Assembly: GCA_000482145.1 (NCBI GenBank)
Contig: AUXH01000006.1
Coordinates: 32,276-96,275 of the forward strand
Reading direction: 5' to 3'
From: Strigomonas culicis
Taxonomy: Eukaryota; Euglenozoa; Kinetoplastea; Trypanosomatida; Trypanosomatidae
DNA: 64,000 bases
Shown here: in pieces, positions 47,084 to 57,434 of the stretch
How the letters are laid out: every line of letters starts with the position of its first letter
Numbering within the stretch: position 1 is the first letter of the stretch
The notes under the pieces: generated by a model
The model's input: only the letters and a program-made list of their open reading frames with translations
The model's database searches: none
Told to the model about the DNA's origin: nothing
Program-made: the position numbers and the translations under genes

Positions 47084-48337
47084 CTAGCTCTTCTCGCCTG
47101 CAAAACAACTGCAACTCGCTTTTGCCTTTTTCTCGAGGACTAAAGTATCGGTCACGATGTGCTGGTTTACCTCGGACACACCCGCATCACATGCGGCCTG
47201 TATCTTGCGTCTCTCTGTCTCCTCAAGCTCTTCTGTATCCTCCCGCCAACGCAACAGCTCATCGAGAAAAAAGACAGCCAAGTCTCTGGGCAAAGGCTGC
47301 ATGATGACCGCCCACGTGACACCGCCACCCTCGTAGTCAGCGACAGTGTGCATGGGCGCCTCAAAGTCCTCCGTGCGGCACGTCTCCAACGGCTGATCTA
47401 TAAACGAGGCGGCATTCCATGACGTCAGAGAAGAGCCCATCACAAAAGACTGTGCCCGCGTACGAGAAACCTCCGCATTTCTACTTGTCTGCGGCTCTGC
47501 GAGGCCCAGATCCTGCAACTCCCACTCTTTCACCGTCAGCCCGTGGTTGTTGACGGCATCCTGCAGCTCTGTGAAGTAGCGTTCAACATTGTCGGCGTAC
47601 TCGTTCCAGTGTGCTTGGTTATCGCAGTCATTCTTCCCGCCCAGCACGGTCGGCAGCACCTCCTCGTCGAACAGATCCAGCAACACGCCCTTTTTGATAT
47701 CGCTGCTCGTCACAATCTGGATGCGATCCGAGACAATCGCCGGAAGTGTTTTGAAAATTGGCTTGGCCATGGCCGCAAGTGCACCGTTCATATTGATGAT
47801 GTACATCTTGTCGACCGTGCCAGGATAGAATTTCGAAATGCGCAGTGCGACATCCGCTTGAAACGTCATGTCTACATTACTGAACATACTGGCGTCCTCT
47901 TGGTTAATCAGCATGACAAGTTGGCACCGCTTATTCTCTCTCCGCAGACGACTGCCATAGCTAACAAACATGTCAAAGGTGTTCCGCTGCTCTTGTCTAT
48001 ATTTCTTCTGAGGTACATCCCGTTTGGTATAAATATAGAAAGCTACTCGACCTGCCTTGTCTACACCAATCTCTTGAATGATACCTTTTCGCAGGGACTG
48101 CTTCATAAAATCCGATATTTTAATGGAACCCAAATCGCTCACCTCCATCGCAAAGCGTCGCTTCAGCTTGGCGATCGTTTCAGCCACATTGAACTTTTTG
48201 TTCTCCAAAAAGCCGTAAATCCACGCATCGTAGTAGCCGTGCTTCACACCGAACACTTGCTTCACAGCGTTGACTTCACTCAAGTGGGTGAAGGCAACAT
48301 CCCCCAAATCGATCAGGGCCGTATAACTATTGCTCAT
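47084..48337 (-). CDS. CRAL-TRIO domain protein, short paralogue 3
   Basis: 417 residues from the ATG at 48337; 21 upstream codons are Phe/Leu leader. It has the same N-terminal region as paralogues 1 and 2 (QVFGVKHGYYDAWIYGFLEN, KFYPGTVDKMYIINMNGALA, VTSSDIKKGVLLDLFDEEVL and LPTVLGGKNDCD) and the shared linker with LPRDLAVFFLDELLRWRED, then stops where the others enter their first membrane span. It ends KKAKASCSCFAGEKS; the Cys pair could be acylated, giving another route to the membrane (inference). It is either a truncation or the ancestral soluble form. The reading frame is intact. Confidence 0.82.
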   Translation of the reverse strand: MSNSYTALIDLGDVAFTHLSEVNAVKQVFGVKHGYYDAWIYGFLENKKFNVAETIAKLKRRFAMEVSDLGSIKISDFMKQSLRKGIIQEIGVDKAGRVAFYIYTKRDVPQKKYRQEQRNTFDMFVSYGSRLRRENKRCQLVMLINQEDASMFSNVDMTFQADVALRISKFYPGTVDKMYIINMNGALAAMAKPIFKTLPAIVSDRIQIVTSSDIKKGVLLDLFDEEVLPTVLGGKNDCDNQAHWNEYADNVERYFTELQDAVNNHGLTVKEWELQDLGLAEPQTSRNAEVSRTRAQSFVMGSSLTSWNAASFIDQPLETCRTEDFEAPMHTVADYEGGGVTWAVIMQPLPRDLAVFFLDELLRWREDTEELEETERRKIQAACDAGVSEVNQHIVTDTLVLEKKAKASCSCFAGEKS

Positions 48338-48966
48338 TGCAACAAAGAAAAAGAACACAAAAAAGTGTATGAAGAGAAAAAGAGGGAGCAACACAAACAA
48401 TCAACCCCTAAAAAAAACTAATCTGTAGAAAGCAAAAAAGAAGAGAACAAGTTATTTCATAAAGAGCAAGATGGAGCACCTAGTAGAGCATATACGTGAT
48501 ATGTACATCGAACAATTAAAACAAAACGTGTATATCCACACATGATGAATTACTGAAAAAGAGGCTTTAAAACCACTAAAACAGTGGAAACAAAAAAAAA
48601 AGAAACAAAAACAGAAACAAGTTCTACAACAGTGAACAAAAAAGTAAAATTAGTTATTAAACAGAAAGAAAAAAACGCTCATTAAGTATCTATTTTGAGT
48701 TAATATGCTTACAATAAAGGCGAAAGAAAACTTCCCAAGAAACCAATACAAGAAAATAATCAATACGTCCTGAAAACAAACTGTAGCTTCTTTAAAAAAA
48801 AAGTCAAAAGAAATAAGCAATGTTTATACAATAGACACTGAGCAAAAGGTTTCAATAACGTTTCTACCTTTAATGACTTTTGTTGGATTCCTTTCTGTCC
48901 TTTTAAGCGACATCAGTCGCAGGCCCTTCCGATGCAAGCTCCTTCAATACAGGCATTCCTTGGCGT
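48338..48966. other. Spacer between CRAL-TRIO paralogue 3 and AAT B1
   Basis: 629 bases. The right half is leader of paralogue 3. The left part shares blocks with the B-array spacers: ACTGAGCAAAAGGTTT at about 48838 (also near 50866) and a 3' flank (48903-48966) similar to those of B2 and B5. TAAAACAGTGG near 48577 belongs to a motif repeated at 52786, 54914 and 57018. Confidence 0.5.
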
Positions 48967-50436
48967 TTAGCTACTACTGACGATAGCCTCGTAAATGCTG
49001 TCCGCTGTCCCCCAGACAATGGCAATGATGCCGACAATGAGGAGCACGTACGTGCTCAGGTAGTGGAACCAGCCGACGGAGCCGAGCGTCCAGTTGCCCG
49101 AATACATGTACATGAAGGCGGGGTACACAAAGCCGATGAAGCCGCCGGAGAAGCCGCCGACAAGGCCGAACACCAGGTTGATGCGGGGGATGAAGAGGCC
49201 GCCAATCAGAGAAAGAGTTGCCATCGACGTGCAGACGCACGCATGCTTCCACCACGCCAGCGTGTGCACCTCCCATCCCACGACATGGTAAATCGCGTCG
49301 CGCACAGGGATCATGTGCAGCCCGTAGCCCACGCACAGCTTCAGCATGATGCCCACGTACGACACGCCCATCAGCGGATTCTCGATTGGGTTGTACATCT
49401 GGAGAGCCGACAGGGAGCCCACGGTAGCGCCAAAATCCGCATAGCCGACGAAGCCAGCGATGAAGTACAGAGTGAAACACAAGAACACGCCGATGCTGGC
49501 GCTTAGGGTAAGGCGCAGGACGGAAGGCCTGTACAGCTCGTTGTACACCTCCAGCGCATTCAGCTGACAAATGAAGGAGAAGATGAAGATGGCGAGGCCA
49601 CCAATCGCCTTGTTGCCCGTCTGAAACAGGACAAGGTCATTGGGCATGCCGTCCTTCAGTCCATTCTCTGAGGCGTGAACGATCATGCAGATGACGAAGA
49701 AGATGATGAAGAGGATGGCGAGGAAGGAGAAGTACCGCAGTGAGTTGATCTCCTTGGGTAGGCACAGCGGCAGCATGACGACCAGCCAAAGGATGGAGGT
49801 GATGAGGCGCTGGCCGCCAATCGTCCGCAGGTAGTCCGGCACACCGGCACCGTTGTCCAGAAACTGCGTCACCACATTCTTCAGCGAGATCGCGTAGGAG
49901 ACCTCTGCACCGAAGCTCAACAGCCAAAGGCAGAAGGCCAGCCAGTAGTCCGCGCCGTTGCCCATGAGCGCTTGAACAATCTGCTCGTAGTTGCGCAGAC
50001 CCGTCTTGTGGCCTGCAATGCCGATCAGCGTGAAAGAGTAAACGGTCAGAAGCGCGACAACCACGAGGTAAATGACGGACATGATGATGCCGGAGGCCTC
50101 AAAGGCGGAAGGGAGAGCGATGATGCCCGCGCCGATGGAGGAGCTCGCAAGGTTGAGACCGGATGCCAGCAGACCGCCGTACGGCAAGATGTAGTTCACG
50201 TATTTGTGTGCGGCATTCTTTGGCGTGCGCCGCCGGGCGACCCACTCCGCGCGCTCCTGGTCGAGCTCTTCGATGCGCCGCTGGGTGAGGTTCGTTCTGT
50301 CCTCAGTGGCTCCTTTTTTTAGATCATTCGTCACCTCTCCTACAATCTCATTCTGTTGCAGGTACGCCGGTTGCTCATCCGCCACGTCATCATAGATCCA
50401 TGCGTCTCCCGCATTTCGGTTCTGATTGTCCGTCAT
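48967..50436 (-). CDS. AAT B1: AAAP-family amino acid transporter
   Basis: 489 residues from the ATG at 50436; the open frame continues 20 codons up but reads the leader. Array-B permeases differ clearly from array A: start MTDNQNRNAGDAWIYDD, charged stretch RRIEELDQERAEWVARRRTP, TM1 as LASSSIGAGIIALPSAFEAS, loops GLRNYEQIVQALMGNGADYW, ADFGATVGSLSALQMYNPIE and GLHMIPVRDAIYHVVGWEV. About 11 membrane spans. This copy has VHTLAWWKHACVCTSMATLS near TM9 and ends IYEAIVSSS. Intact. Substrate unknown. Confidence 0.93.
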   Translation of the reverse strand: MTDNQNRNAGDAWIYDDVADEQPAYLQQNEIVGEVTNDLKKGATEDRTNLTQRRIEELDQERAEWVARRRTPKNAAHKYVNYILPYGGLLASGLNLASSSIGAGIIALPSAFEASGIIMSVIYLVVVALLTVYSFTLIGIAGHKTGLRNYEQIVQALMGNGADYWLAFCLWLLSFGAEVSYAISLKNVVTQFLDNGAGVPDYLRTIGGQRLITSILWLVVMLPLCLPKEINSLRYFSFLAILFIIFFVICMIVHASENGLKDGMPNDLVLFQTGNKAIGGLAIFIFSFICQLNALEVYNELYRPSVLRLTLSASIGVFLCFTLYFIAGFVGYADFGATVGSLSALQMYNPIENPLMGVSYVGIMLKLCVGYGLHMIPVRDAIYHVVGWEVHTLAWWKHACVCTSMATLSLIGGLFIPRINLVFGLVGGFSGGFIGFVYPAFMYMYSGNWTLGSVGWFHYLSTYVLLIVGIIAIVWGTADSIYEAIVSSS

Positions 50437-50997
50437 AATCGGTGTAAGAAGTGAAGAATAGACAAAACGAAAACAAAGAAAGACCCACAAACACAAAAAT
50501 GAAAAGAGAAAATGGAATGCTAGCCGCTGGAAAGATATTCTGTCAAAGATGGAAAAGCAAGAAGACTACTTTTGAGCAACACGACCAGTGACCATGTACT
50601 AGGGTACACACATTAGAACTGCATACAGTATAATAGACAATCAAAAAGACAACAAAAATAGTTTCTACAAAGATTTAAAAAGGGTAAAAGTAGCTCTTGA
50701 ACGGGACAAAAAAAGCTCATAAAGTACCTGTTTTAATTAAGATGCTTCCATTCGAGCAAAAGAAAAAGTTACGTCGAAAAAAAGAAAGTTATGTGCCAAT
50801 GCCTTTTCAAAACACTGTGTAGCTTCTTTAGAAAGGAATGAAGCGCACTGTATAGAATAGACACTGAGCAAAAGGTTTTAGCATGTTAGCACCTTTAACG
50901 ACGTTTGCTTTTTGTTTTTCCATTCATTGCTTTTAATGCCACATCCATCGCAGCTTCTTCCGATGGACGCTCCTTCAATTCAGCCAATCCTTCTGGC
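50437..50997. other. Spacer between AAT B1 and B2
   Basis: 561 bases. The left end is 3' flank of B2 and shares blocks with the B1 and B5 flanks. The right end is B1 leader with purine-rich plus-strand runs. No separate gene. Confidence 0.5.
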
Positions 50998-52468
50998 TTA
51001 GCTATTATTAATAATAGCCTGATAAACGGTGTCCGCTGTCCCCCAGACAATGGCAATGATGCCGACAAGGAGGAGGAAGTACGTGCTCAGGTAGTGGAAC
51101 CAGCCGACGGAGCCGAGCGTCCAGTTGCCCGAATACATGTACATGAAGGCGGGGTACACAAAGCCGATGAAGCCGCCGGAGAAGCCACCGACAAGGCCGA
51201 ACACCAGGTTGATGCGGGGGATGAAGAGCCCGCAGACGAGAGACAGAACTGCCATCAATATGCAGACGAACGCATGCTTCCACCACGCCAGCGTTTGCAC
51301 CTCCCATCCCACGACATGGTAGATCGCGTCGCGCACAGGGATCATGTGCAGCCCGTAGCCCACACACAGCTTCAGCATGATGCCCACGTACGACACGCCC
51401 ATCAGCGGATTCTCGATTGGGTTGTACATCTGGAGAGCCGACAGGGAGCCCACGGTAGCGCCAAAATCCGCATAGCCGACGAAGCCAGCGATGAAGTACA
51501 GAGTGAAACACAAGAACATTCCAATGCTTGCGCTGAGCGTAAGACGCAGGACGGAAGGTTTGTACAGCTCATTGTACACCTCCAGCGCATTCAGCTGACA
51601 AATGAAAGCGAAGATGAAGATGGACAGGCCGCCAATCGCCTTGTTGCCCGTCTGGAACAGGGCAAGGTCACTGCGCATGCCGTCCTTCAGTCCATTCTCC
51701 GAGGCGTGAACGATCATGCAGATGACGAAGAAGATGATGAAGAGTATGGAAAGGAAGGAGAAGTACCGCAACGAGTTGACCTCCTTGGGCAAGCACAGCG
51801 GCATCATGAAGACCAGCCAAAGGATGGAGGTGATGAGGCGCTGGCCGCCAATCGTCCGCAGGTAGTCCGGCACACCGGCACCGTTGTCCAGAAACTGCGT
51901 CACCACATTCTTCAGCGAGATCGCGTAGGAAACTTCGCCACCGAAGCTCAACAGCCAAAGGCAGAAGGCCAGCCAGTAGTCCGCGCCGTTGCCCATGAGC
52001 GCTCGAACAATCTGCTCGTAGTTGCGCAGACCCGTCTTCTGGCCCGCAACTACCGATCAGCGTGAAAGAGTAAACGGTCAGGAACGCGACAACCACGAGG
52101 TAAATGACAGACATGATGACACCGGAGGACTCAAAGGCGGCGGGGAGGGCGATGATGCCCGCACCAATGGAGGAGCTCGCAAGGTTCAAACCCGACGAAA
52201 GCAGACCGCCGTACGGCAAGATGTAGTTCACGTACTTCTGCAAGGCGTTCGTTGGCGTGCGCCGTTGGGCAATCCACTCCGCGCGCTCCCGGTCCATCTC
52301 TTCAATGCGCCGCTGGGCGAGGTTCGTTGTATATGTAGTGGTGCCCTCCTTTGGATCACTCACCACCTCTGCTGTAACCGCATTTTCCTTCAGGTACGCC
52401 TGGTGCTCATCGACCATGTCATCATAGAGCCATGCGTCCCCCGCATTTCGGTTCTGATTGTCCGTCAT
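50998..52468 (-). pseudogene. AAT B2: AAAP-family transporter with a one-base insertion in TM2/3 region
   Basis: Starts at the ATG at 52468 with MTDNQNRNAGDAWLYDDMVD and reads correctly through FLTVYSFTLIG. The plus strand then has GCCCGCAACTACCGATC where the other B copies have GCCCGCAATACCGATC: one extra C at about 52050. The first frame continues as SCGPEDGSAQL and ends at 51668; the proper frame resumes with LMGNGADYW and runs intact to 50998, ending YQAIINNS. Total length is 489 codons plus stop plus one base, so this is the only length change. The rest is conserved, suggesting a recent mutation or an assembly error. Confidence 0.85.
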
Positions 52469-53150
52469 GATCGGTGTGAGGAACGATGATAAACAAAAGG
52501 GAAGTAAAAAAAGACACACACACACACACACACAGTGAAAAAAGAAAACGTATATTAAACCCTTGAAGGATATTCTGCAGAAGATGGAAAAGAGAGAACA
52601 GCACTCTTAAAAACCACGAAGAGTGAGCTTGTACTAGTGTACAGACATGAGAAGGCCGTACAATACAGCAAACAATAAAAAAAAAGAACATATCAAATTA
52701 TGCTCAAAGTAAAGAAACAGGTTTTACAACCATTAAAAAAAAAAGATGGAAACGAGGGCACTCAAGTATAAAAAATGAGATTTTACAATCCCTAAAACAG
52801 TGCAAAAAAAAAAAAACAGAGAATTCGAGCGTAAAGAAAAAAAATGTTTTATCGGTAAAAAAAAAAAAACTTTCTTCGAAAAAGAAGGAATCAAGTAAAA
52901 AAAAGAAAAACGTGCTTCATTTAACTGAGGATATCCTAATTTAGTCAAGTGGTAAACGTGAGCTAAAGAAATATATATAAAATACAATCAGTAAGTATGC
53001 AACACTTCTTAGAAAGATAAGAAAGAAATAATGTACTGACAGAAATTAAATATAATGCCTAAAGCCCAAGCCGTTATGACGTTGCCATTTACCATTCTTC
53101 CCCTTCGCCTCAGTGAATAGTATTTTCTTACGGTAGCGTATCTTCATCAC
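52469..53150. other. Spacer between AAT B2 and B3
   Basis: 682 bases, very A-rich on the plus strand, with a CA microsatellite near B2 and the repeated ACAATCCCTAAAACAGT block at about 52776-52795 (also near 54910). No gene. Confidence 0.55.
52514..52534. repeat. CA dinucleotide microsatellite
   Basis: About ten AC units in the B2 leader; in the transcription direction it is a GT repeat lying just upstream of the start. Confidence 0.9.
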
Positions 53151-54617
53151 TTAGTTATTTGCGATAATAGCCCCATAAACGGTGTCCGCTGTCCCCCAGA
53201 CAATGGCAATGATGCCGACAAGGAGGAGGAAGTACGTGCTCAGGTAGTGGAACCAGCCGACGGAGCCGAGCGTCCAGTTGCCCGAATACATGTACATGAA
53301 GGCGGGGTACACAAAGCCGATGAAGCCGCCGGAGAAGCCACCGACAAGGCCGAACACCAGGTTGATGCGGGGGATGAAGAGGCCGCCAATCAGAGAAAGA
53401 GTTGCCATCGACGTGCAGACGCACGCATGCTTCCACCACGCCAGCGTGTGCACCTCCCATCCCACGACATGGTAGATCGCGTCGCGCACAGGGATCATGT
53501 GCAGCCCGTAGCCCACGCACAGCTTCAGCATGATGCCCACGTACGACACGCCCATCAGCGGATTCTCGATCGGGTTGTACATCTGGAGAGCCGACAGGGA
53601 GCCCACGGTAGCGCCAAAATCCGCATAGCCGACGAAGCCAGCGATGAAGTACAGAGTGAAGCACAAGAATACACCGACACCTGCACTGAGCGTAAGACGC
53701 AGGACGGAAGGCCTGTACAGCTCATTGTACACCTCCAGCGCATTCAGCTGACAAATGAAAGCGAAGATGAAGATGGACAGGCCGCCAATCGCCTTGTTGC
53801 CCGTCTGGAACAGGACAAGGTCACTGCGCATGCCGTCCTTCAGTCCATTCTCCGAGGCGTGAATGATCATGCAGATGACGAAGAAGATGATGAAGAGAAT
53901 GGCGATTAAGGAGAAGTACCGCAACGAGTTGATCTCCTTGGGCAGGCACAGCGGCAGCATGAAGACGAGCCAGAGCGCAGAGGTGATGAGGCGCTGGCCG
54001 GCAATCGTCCGCAGGTAGTCCGGCACACCGGCACCGTTGTCCAGAAACTGCGTCACCACATTCTTCAGCGAGATCGCGTAGGAAACTTCGCCACCAAAGC
54101 TCAACAGCCAAAGGCAGAAGGCCAGCCAGTAGTCCGCGCCGTTGCCCATGAGCGCTCGAACAATCTGCTCGTAGTTGCGCAGACCCGTCTTCTGGCCCGC
54201 AATACCGATCAGCGTGAAAGAGTAGACGGTCAGGAACGCAATCACCACGAGGTAAATGACGGACATGATGATGCCGGAGGCCTCAAAGGCGGAAGGGAGA
54301 GCGATGATGCCCGCTCCGATGGACGAGCTCGCAAGGTTGAGACCGGATGCCAGCAGACCGCCGTACGGCAAGATGTAGTTCACGCACTTGTGCAAGGCGT
54401 TCTTTGGCGTGCGCCGCCGGGCGACCCACTCCGCGCGCTCCTGGTCCATATCGTTGATGCGGCGCTGGGCAAGGTTCGCTGAATCGTCGGGGGATTCTTC
54501 CTTCAGGTCAATCCCTGTTACTCCGACAACCTCCGCCTGCTGTATGTCCCCAGGTTGATTGCCATCTTTATCGTAGATCCACGCGTCGCCGCGATTCCAG
54601 TTCTCATTGTCCGACAT
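53151..54617 (-). CDS. AAT B3: AAAP-family amino acid transporter
   Basis: 488 residues from the ATG at 54617 (MSDNENWNRGDAWIYDKDGN). The frame stays open for 125 more codons upstream, but that stretch is Phe/Leu/Ser-rich leader containing pyrimidine tracts, so I exclude it. Core as in B1, with VHTLAWWKHACVCTSMATLS shared with B1 and TADTVYGAII close to B4. The N-terminal tail shares LKEESPDDSANLAQRRIN with B4. It ends IIANN. Intact. Confidence 0.93.
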   Translation of the reverse strand: MSDNENWNRGDAWIYDKDGNQPGDIQQAEVVGVTGIDLKEESPDDSANLAQRRINDMDQERAEWVARRRTPKNALHKCVNYILPYGGLLASGLNLASSSIGAGIIALPSAFEASGIIMSVIYLVVIAFLTVYSFTLIGIAGQKTGLRNYEQIVRALMGNGADYWLAFCLWLLSFGGEVSYAISLKNVVTQFLDNGAGVPDYLRTIAGQRLITSALWLVFMLPLCLPKEINSLRYFSLIAILFIIFFVICMIIHASENGLKDGMRSDLVLFQTGNKAIGGLSIFIFAFICQLNALEVYNELYRPSVLRLTLSAGVGVFLCFTLYFIAGFVGYADFGATVGSLSALQMYNPIENPLMGVSYVGIMLKLCVGYGLHMIPVRDAIYHVVGWEVHTLAWWKHACVCTSMATLSLIGGLFIPRINLVFGLVGGFSGGFIGFVYPAFMYMYSGNWTLGSVGWFHYLSTYFLLLVGIIAIVWGTADTVYGAIIANN

Positions 54618-55220
54618 GATCAGCGTGAAAAGTGAAAAGATTGGAAACAAGAAAACGAAGAAAGACACAGACAAAAAAAAAAAAAAAAAACCTTTGAAAA
54701 GGTATTCTGCAGGAAAAGAGAGTGGGAGAAAAGAGCATTTGAAGAACACAACAAGAGAACTTGTTCGATGGAACACACATCGTAAACACATACAGCTTGG
54801 AAAACAATGAACAGGGAAAAGCGCAACGATTATCAGAGTATACTCGAAGGAACCAAAAGGGTTTAACATCTTAAAAAAAAAGACGGAAAAAACATACTGA
54901 TATATAAGAAAAGAGATTTTACAATCCCTAAAACAGTTTAAAAAGGGGGGTGAGGAAAGCGAATTGTTACAAAGAAAACAAAAGGAAAACATTCTTTCTA
55001 CAAAAAAAAAACCCAGTAGAAAAAAGGCAAAAAAGGGAAAAAATGCTTCATTTAAGTGAAGATGTTTTGGTTACGGGCGACAGGAAGAGGAAAATCCTAA
55101 AAAAAAAAAACGCTATCAAGAATTATTAACAGATCCTTACAGAACTAAATAAAAAAGAGCACTAAACAGGGAGAAGAAAAAAACATATAGCCCAAGCTGT
55201 TATGACGTCGGCACTTTTCA
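54618..55220. other. Spacer between AAT B3 and B4
   Basis: 603 bases. A homopolymer of about 18 A at 54674-54691, the repeated ACAATCCCTAAAACAGT block at about 54911-54927, and AT-rich 3' flank of B4. No gene. Confidence 0.55.
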
Positions 55221-56726
55221 TCAATCTGGTTCCGCCCGCATCATTCGATCGCAAGTCTCAACATTAGCTATCCATGACAGCCCATAAACGGTGTCCGCTG
55301 TCCCCCAGACAATGGCAATGATGCCGACAAGGAGGAGGAAGTACGTGCTCAGGTAGTGGAACCAGCCGACGGAGCCGAGCGTCCAGTTGCCCGAATACAT
55401 GTACATGAAGGCGGGGTACACAAAGCCGATGAAGCCGCCGGAGAAGCCGCCGACAAGGCCGAACACCAGGTTGATGCGGGGGATGAAGAGGCCGCAGACG
55501 AGAGAGAGAGCTGCCATCGACGTGCAGACGAACGCATGCTTCCACCACGCCAGCGTTTGCACCTCCCATCCCACGACATGGTAGATCGCGTCGCGCACAG
55601 GGATCATGTGCAGCCCGTAGCCCACGCACAGCTTCAGCATGATGCCCACGTACGACACGCCCATCAGCGGATTCTCTATCGGGTTGTACATCTGGAGAGC
55701 CGACAGGGAGCCCACGGTAGCGCCAAAATCCGCATAGCCGACGAAGCCAGCGATGAAGTACAGAGTGAAGCACAAGAATACGCCGACACCTGCACTGAGC
55801 GTAAGACGCAGGACGGAAGGCCTGTACAGCTCGTTGTACACCTCCAGCGCATTCAGCTGACAAATGAAAGCGAAGATGAAGATGGACAGGCCGCCAATCG
55901 CCTTGTTGCCCGTCTGGAACAGGGCAAGGTCACTGCGCATGCCGTCCTTCAGTCCATTCTCCGAGGCGTGAATGATCATGCAGATGACGAAGAAGATGAT
56001 GAAGAGAATGGCGATTAAGGAGAAGTACCGCAACGAGTTGATCTCCTTGGGCAAGCACAGCGGCATCATGAAGACCAGCCAAAGGATGGAGGTGATGAGG
56101 CGCTGGCCGGCAATCGTCCGCAGGTAGTCCGGCACACCGGCACCGTTGTCCAGAAACTGCGTCACCACGTTTCTGAGTGAAATCGCGTAGGAGACCTCTG
56201 CACCGAAGCTCAACAGCCAAAGGCAGAAGGCCAGCCAGTAGTCCGCGCCGTTGCCCATGAGCGCTCGAACAATCTGCTCGTAGTTGCGCAGACCCGTCTT
56301 CTGGCCCGCAATACCGATCAGCGTGAAAGAGTAGACGGTCAGGAACGCAATCACCACGAGGTAAATGACGGACATGATGATGCCGGAGGCCTCAAAGGCG
56401 GAAGGGAGAGCGATGATGCCCGCGCCGATGGAGGAGCTCGCAAGGTTTAAACCCGACGAAAGAATACCGCCGTACGGCAAGATGTAATTCACGTATTTGT
56501 GTGCGGCATTCTTTGGCGTGCGCCGCCGGGCGACCCACTCCGCGCGCTCCTGGTCCATCTCATTGATGCGGCGCTGGGCGAGGTTCGCTGAATCGTCGGG
56601 GGATTCTTCTTTCAGATTGATCCCTGTGTCGGGCACAACCTCCGCCTGTTGCGCATCCTCAAGTCCCTTGTTGTAATCTTCGTAGAGCCACGCGTCGCCG
56701 CGATGCCAGTTATGATTGTCGGTCAT
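55221..56726 (-). CDS. AAT B4: AAAP-family amino acid transporter with frameshifted C-terminal tail
   Basis: 501 residues from the ATG at 56726 (MTDNHNWHRGDAWLYEDYNK). Membrane core complete and array-B type, with VQTLAWWKHAFVCTSMAALS near TM9 (shared with B2). After TADTVYG the other copies have GGGG and read GAI or EAI then stop; here one G is missing (GGG, about 55285), so the protein continues LSWIANVETCDRMMRAEPD. With the fourth G it would end YGAVMDS at a stop at 55264-55266. The transporter core is unaffected and the protein may be functional with a longer cytosolic or external tail. Confidence 0.88.
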   Translation of the reverse strand: MTDNHNWHRGDAWLYEDYNKGLEDAQQAEVVPDTGINLKEESPDDSANLAQRRINEMDQERAEWVARRRTPKNAAHKYVNYILPYGGILSSGLNLASSSIGAGIIALPSAFEASGIIMSVIYLVVIAFLTVYSFTLIGIAGQKTGLRNYEQIVRALMGNGADYWLAFCLWLLSFGAEVSYAISLRNVVTQFLDNGAGVPDYLRTIAGQRLITSILWLVFMMPLCLPKEINSLRYFSLIAILFIIFFVICMIIHASENGLKDGMRSDLALFQTGNKAIGGLSIFIFAFICQLNALEVYNELYRPSVLRLTLSAGVGVFLCFTLYFIAGFVGYADFGATVGSLSALQMYNPIENPLMGVSYVGIMLKLCVGYGLHMIPVRDAIYHVVGWEVQTLAWWKHAFVCTSMAALSLVCGLFIPRINLVFGLVGGFSGGFIGFVYPAFMYMYSGNWTLGSVGWFHYLSTYFLLLVGIIAIVWGTADTVYGLSWIANVETCDRMMRAEPD

Positions 56727-57434
56727 ACTCGGTGTGAAAAATGTAACGAATTAATAAAAAAGAAAATGAAGAAAGACACACACACGAGAGTTTGAAAAAA
56801 AGAAAACAGATAGTACTGATAGATATTCTTCAGAAAAGAGAAAAGAGAAAAGAGAAAACAAGCATGTTATCTGCGAAGCGAAGCAATTAGTACCCGGGCA
56901 CACACATGAGAAGTCCATAGAGTAAGAACAACAGAGGCGATCAACATACGCTCAAAACGTAACCATAAAATTTCTTTAAAAAAAAAACACTGTTGATATT
57001 TAGAAAGGGAGATTTTAGCATCCTTAAAACAGTGAACAAATAAAGAAAGGAATGAAACAAATTAGCACGTAGCAAAAGAAGAAAAAACATTCCATATACA
57101 ACATTAGCCAAACTCGAAAAGTAAGTGTATAAACAAAAAAAAAAGAAGAAAATAAAAAATAACGTGCTTCAATTAACTGAAGGTACCATCATTAATAGAG
57201 AACGAGAACAGAAAATAAAGAAACAAAAGCTCTTTCAGGAATTCGTAACTCATCTTTCCAAAGGAAAGAGAAAACAAAAGTATCGAGTAGTGCAAATAAC
57301 ACAAACATTCAACAAAATGCTTAGGATCTCTCCACTTTATGAAAGTGTCTTTCGTTCCACAGATAGACCTTAAATCCACATCAGTCGCAGGCCCTTCCGA
57401 TGAAAACTCCTTCAATTCAGCCAATCCTTTTTCC
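56727..57434. other. Spacer between AAT B4 and B5
   Basis: 708 bases. Contains AGAAAAGAGAAAAGAGA repeats near 56832-56862 and another TTAAAACAGTG block near 57023. The left end (about 57370-57434) is a B5 3' flank that matches those of B1 and B2. No gene. Confidence 0.55.

Noticed and set aside
54618..54992. 125-codon in-frame extension upstream of AAT B3, and shorter ones on several other genes
   Set aside because: These are Phe/Leu/Ser-rich translations of pyrimidine-rich leaders, some starting at TTG or GTG, lying upstream of a good ATG and often upstream of the splice acceptor.
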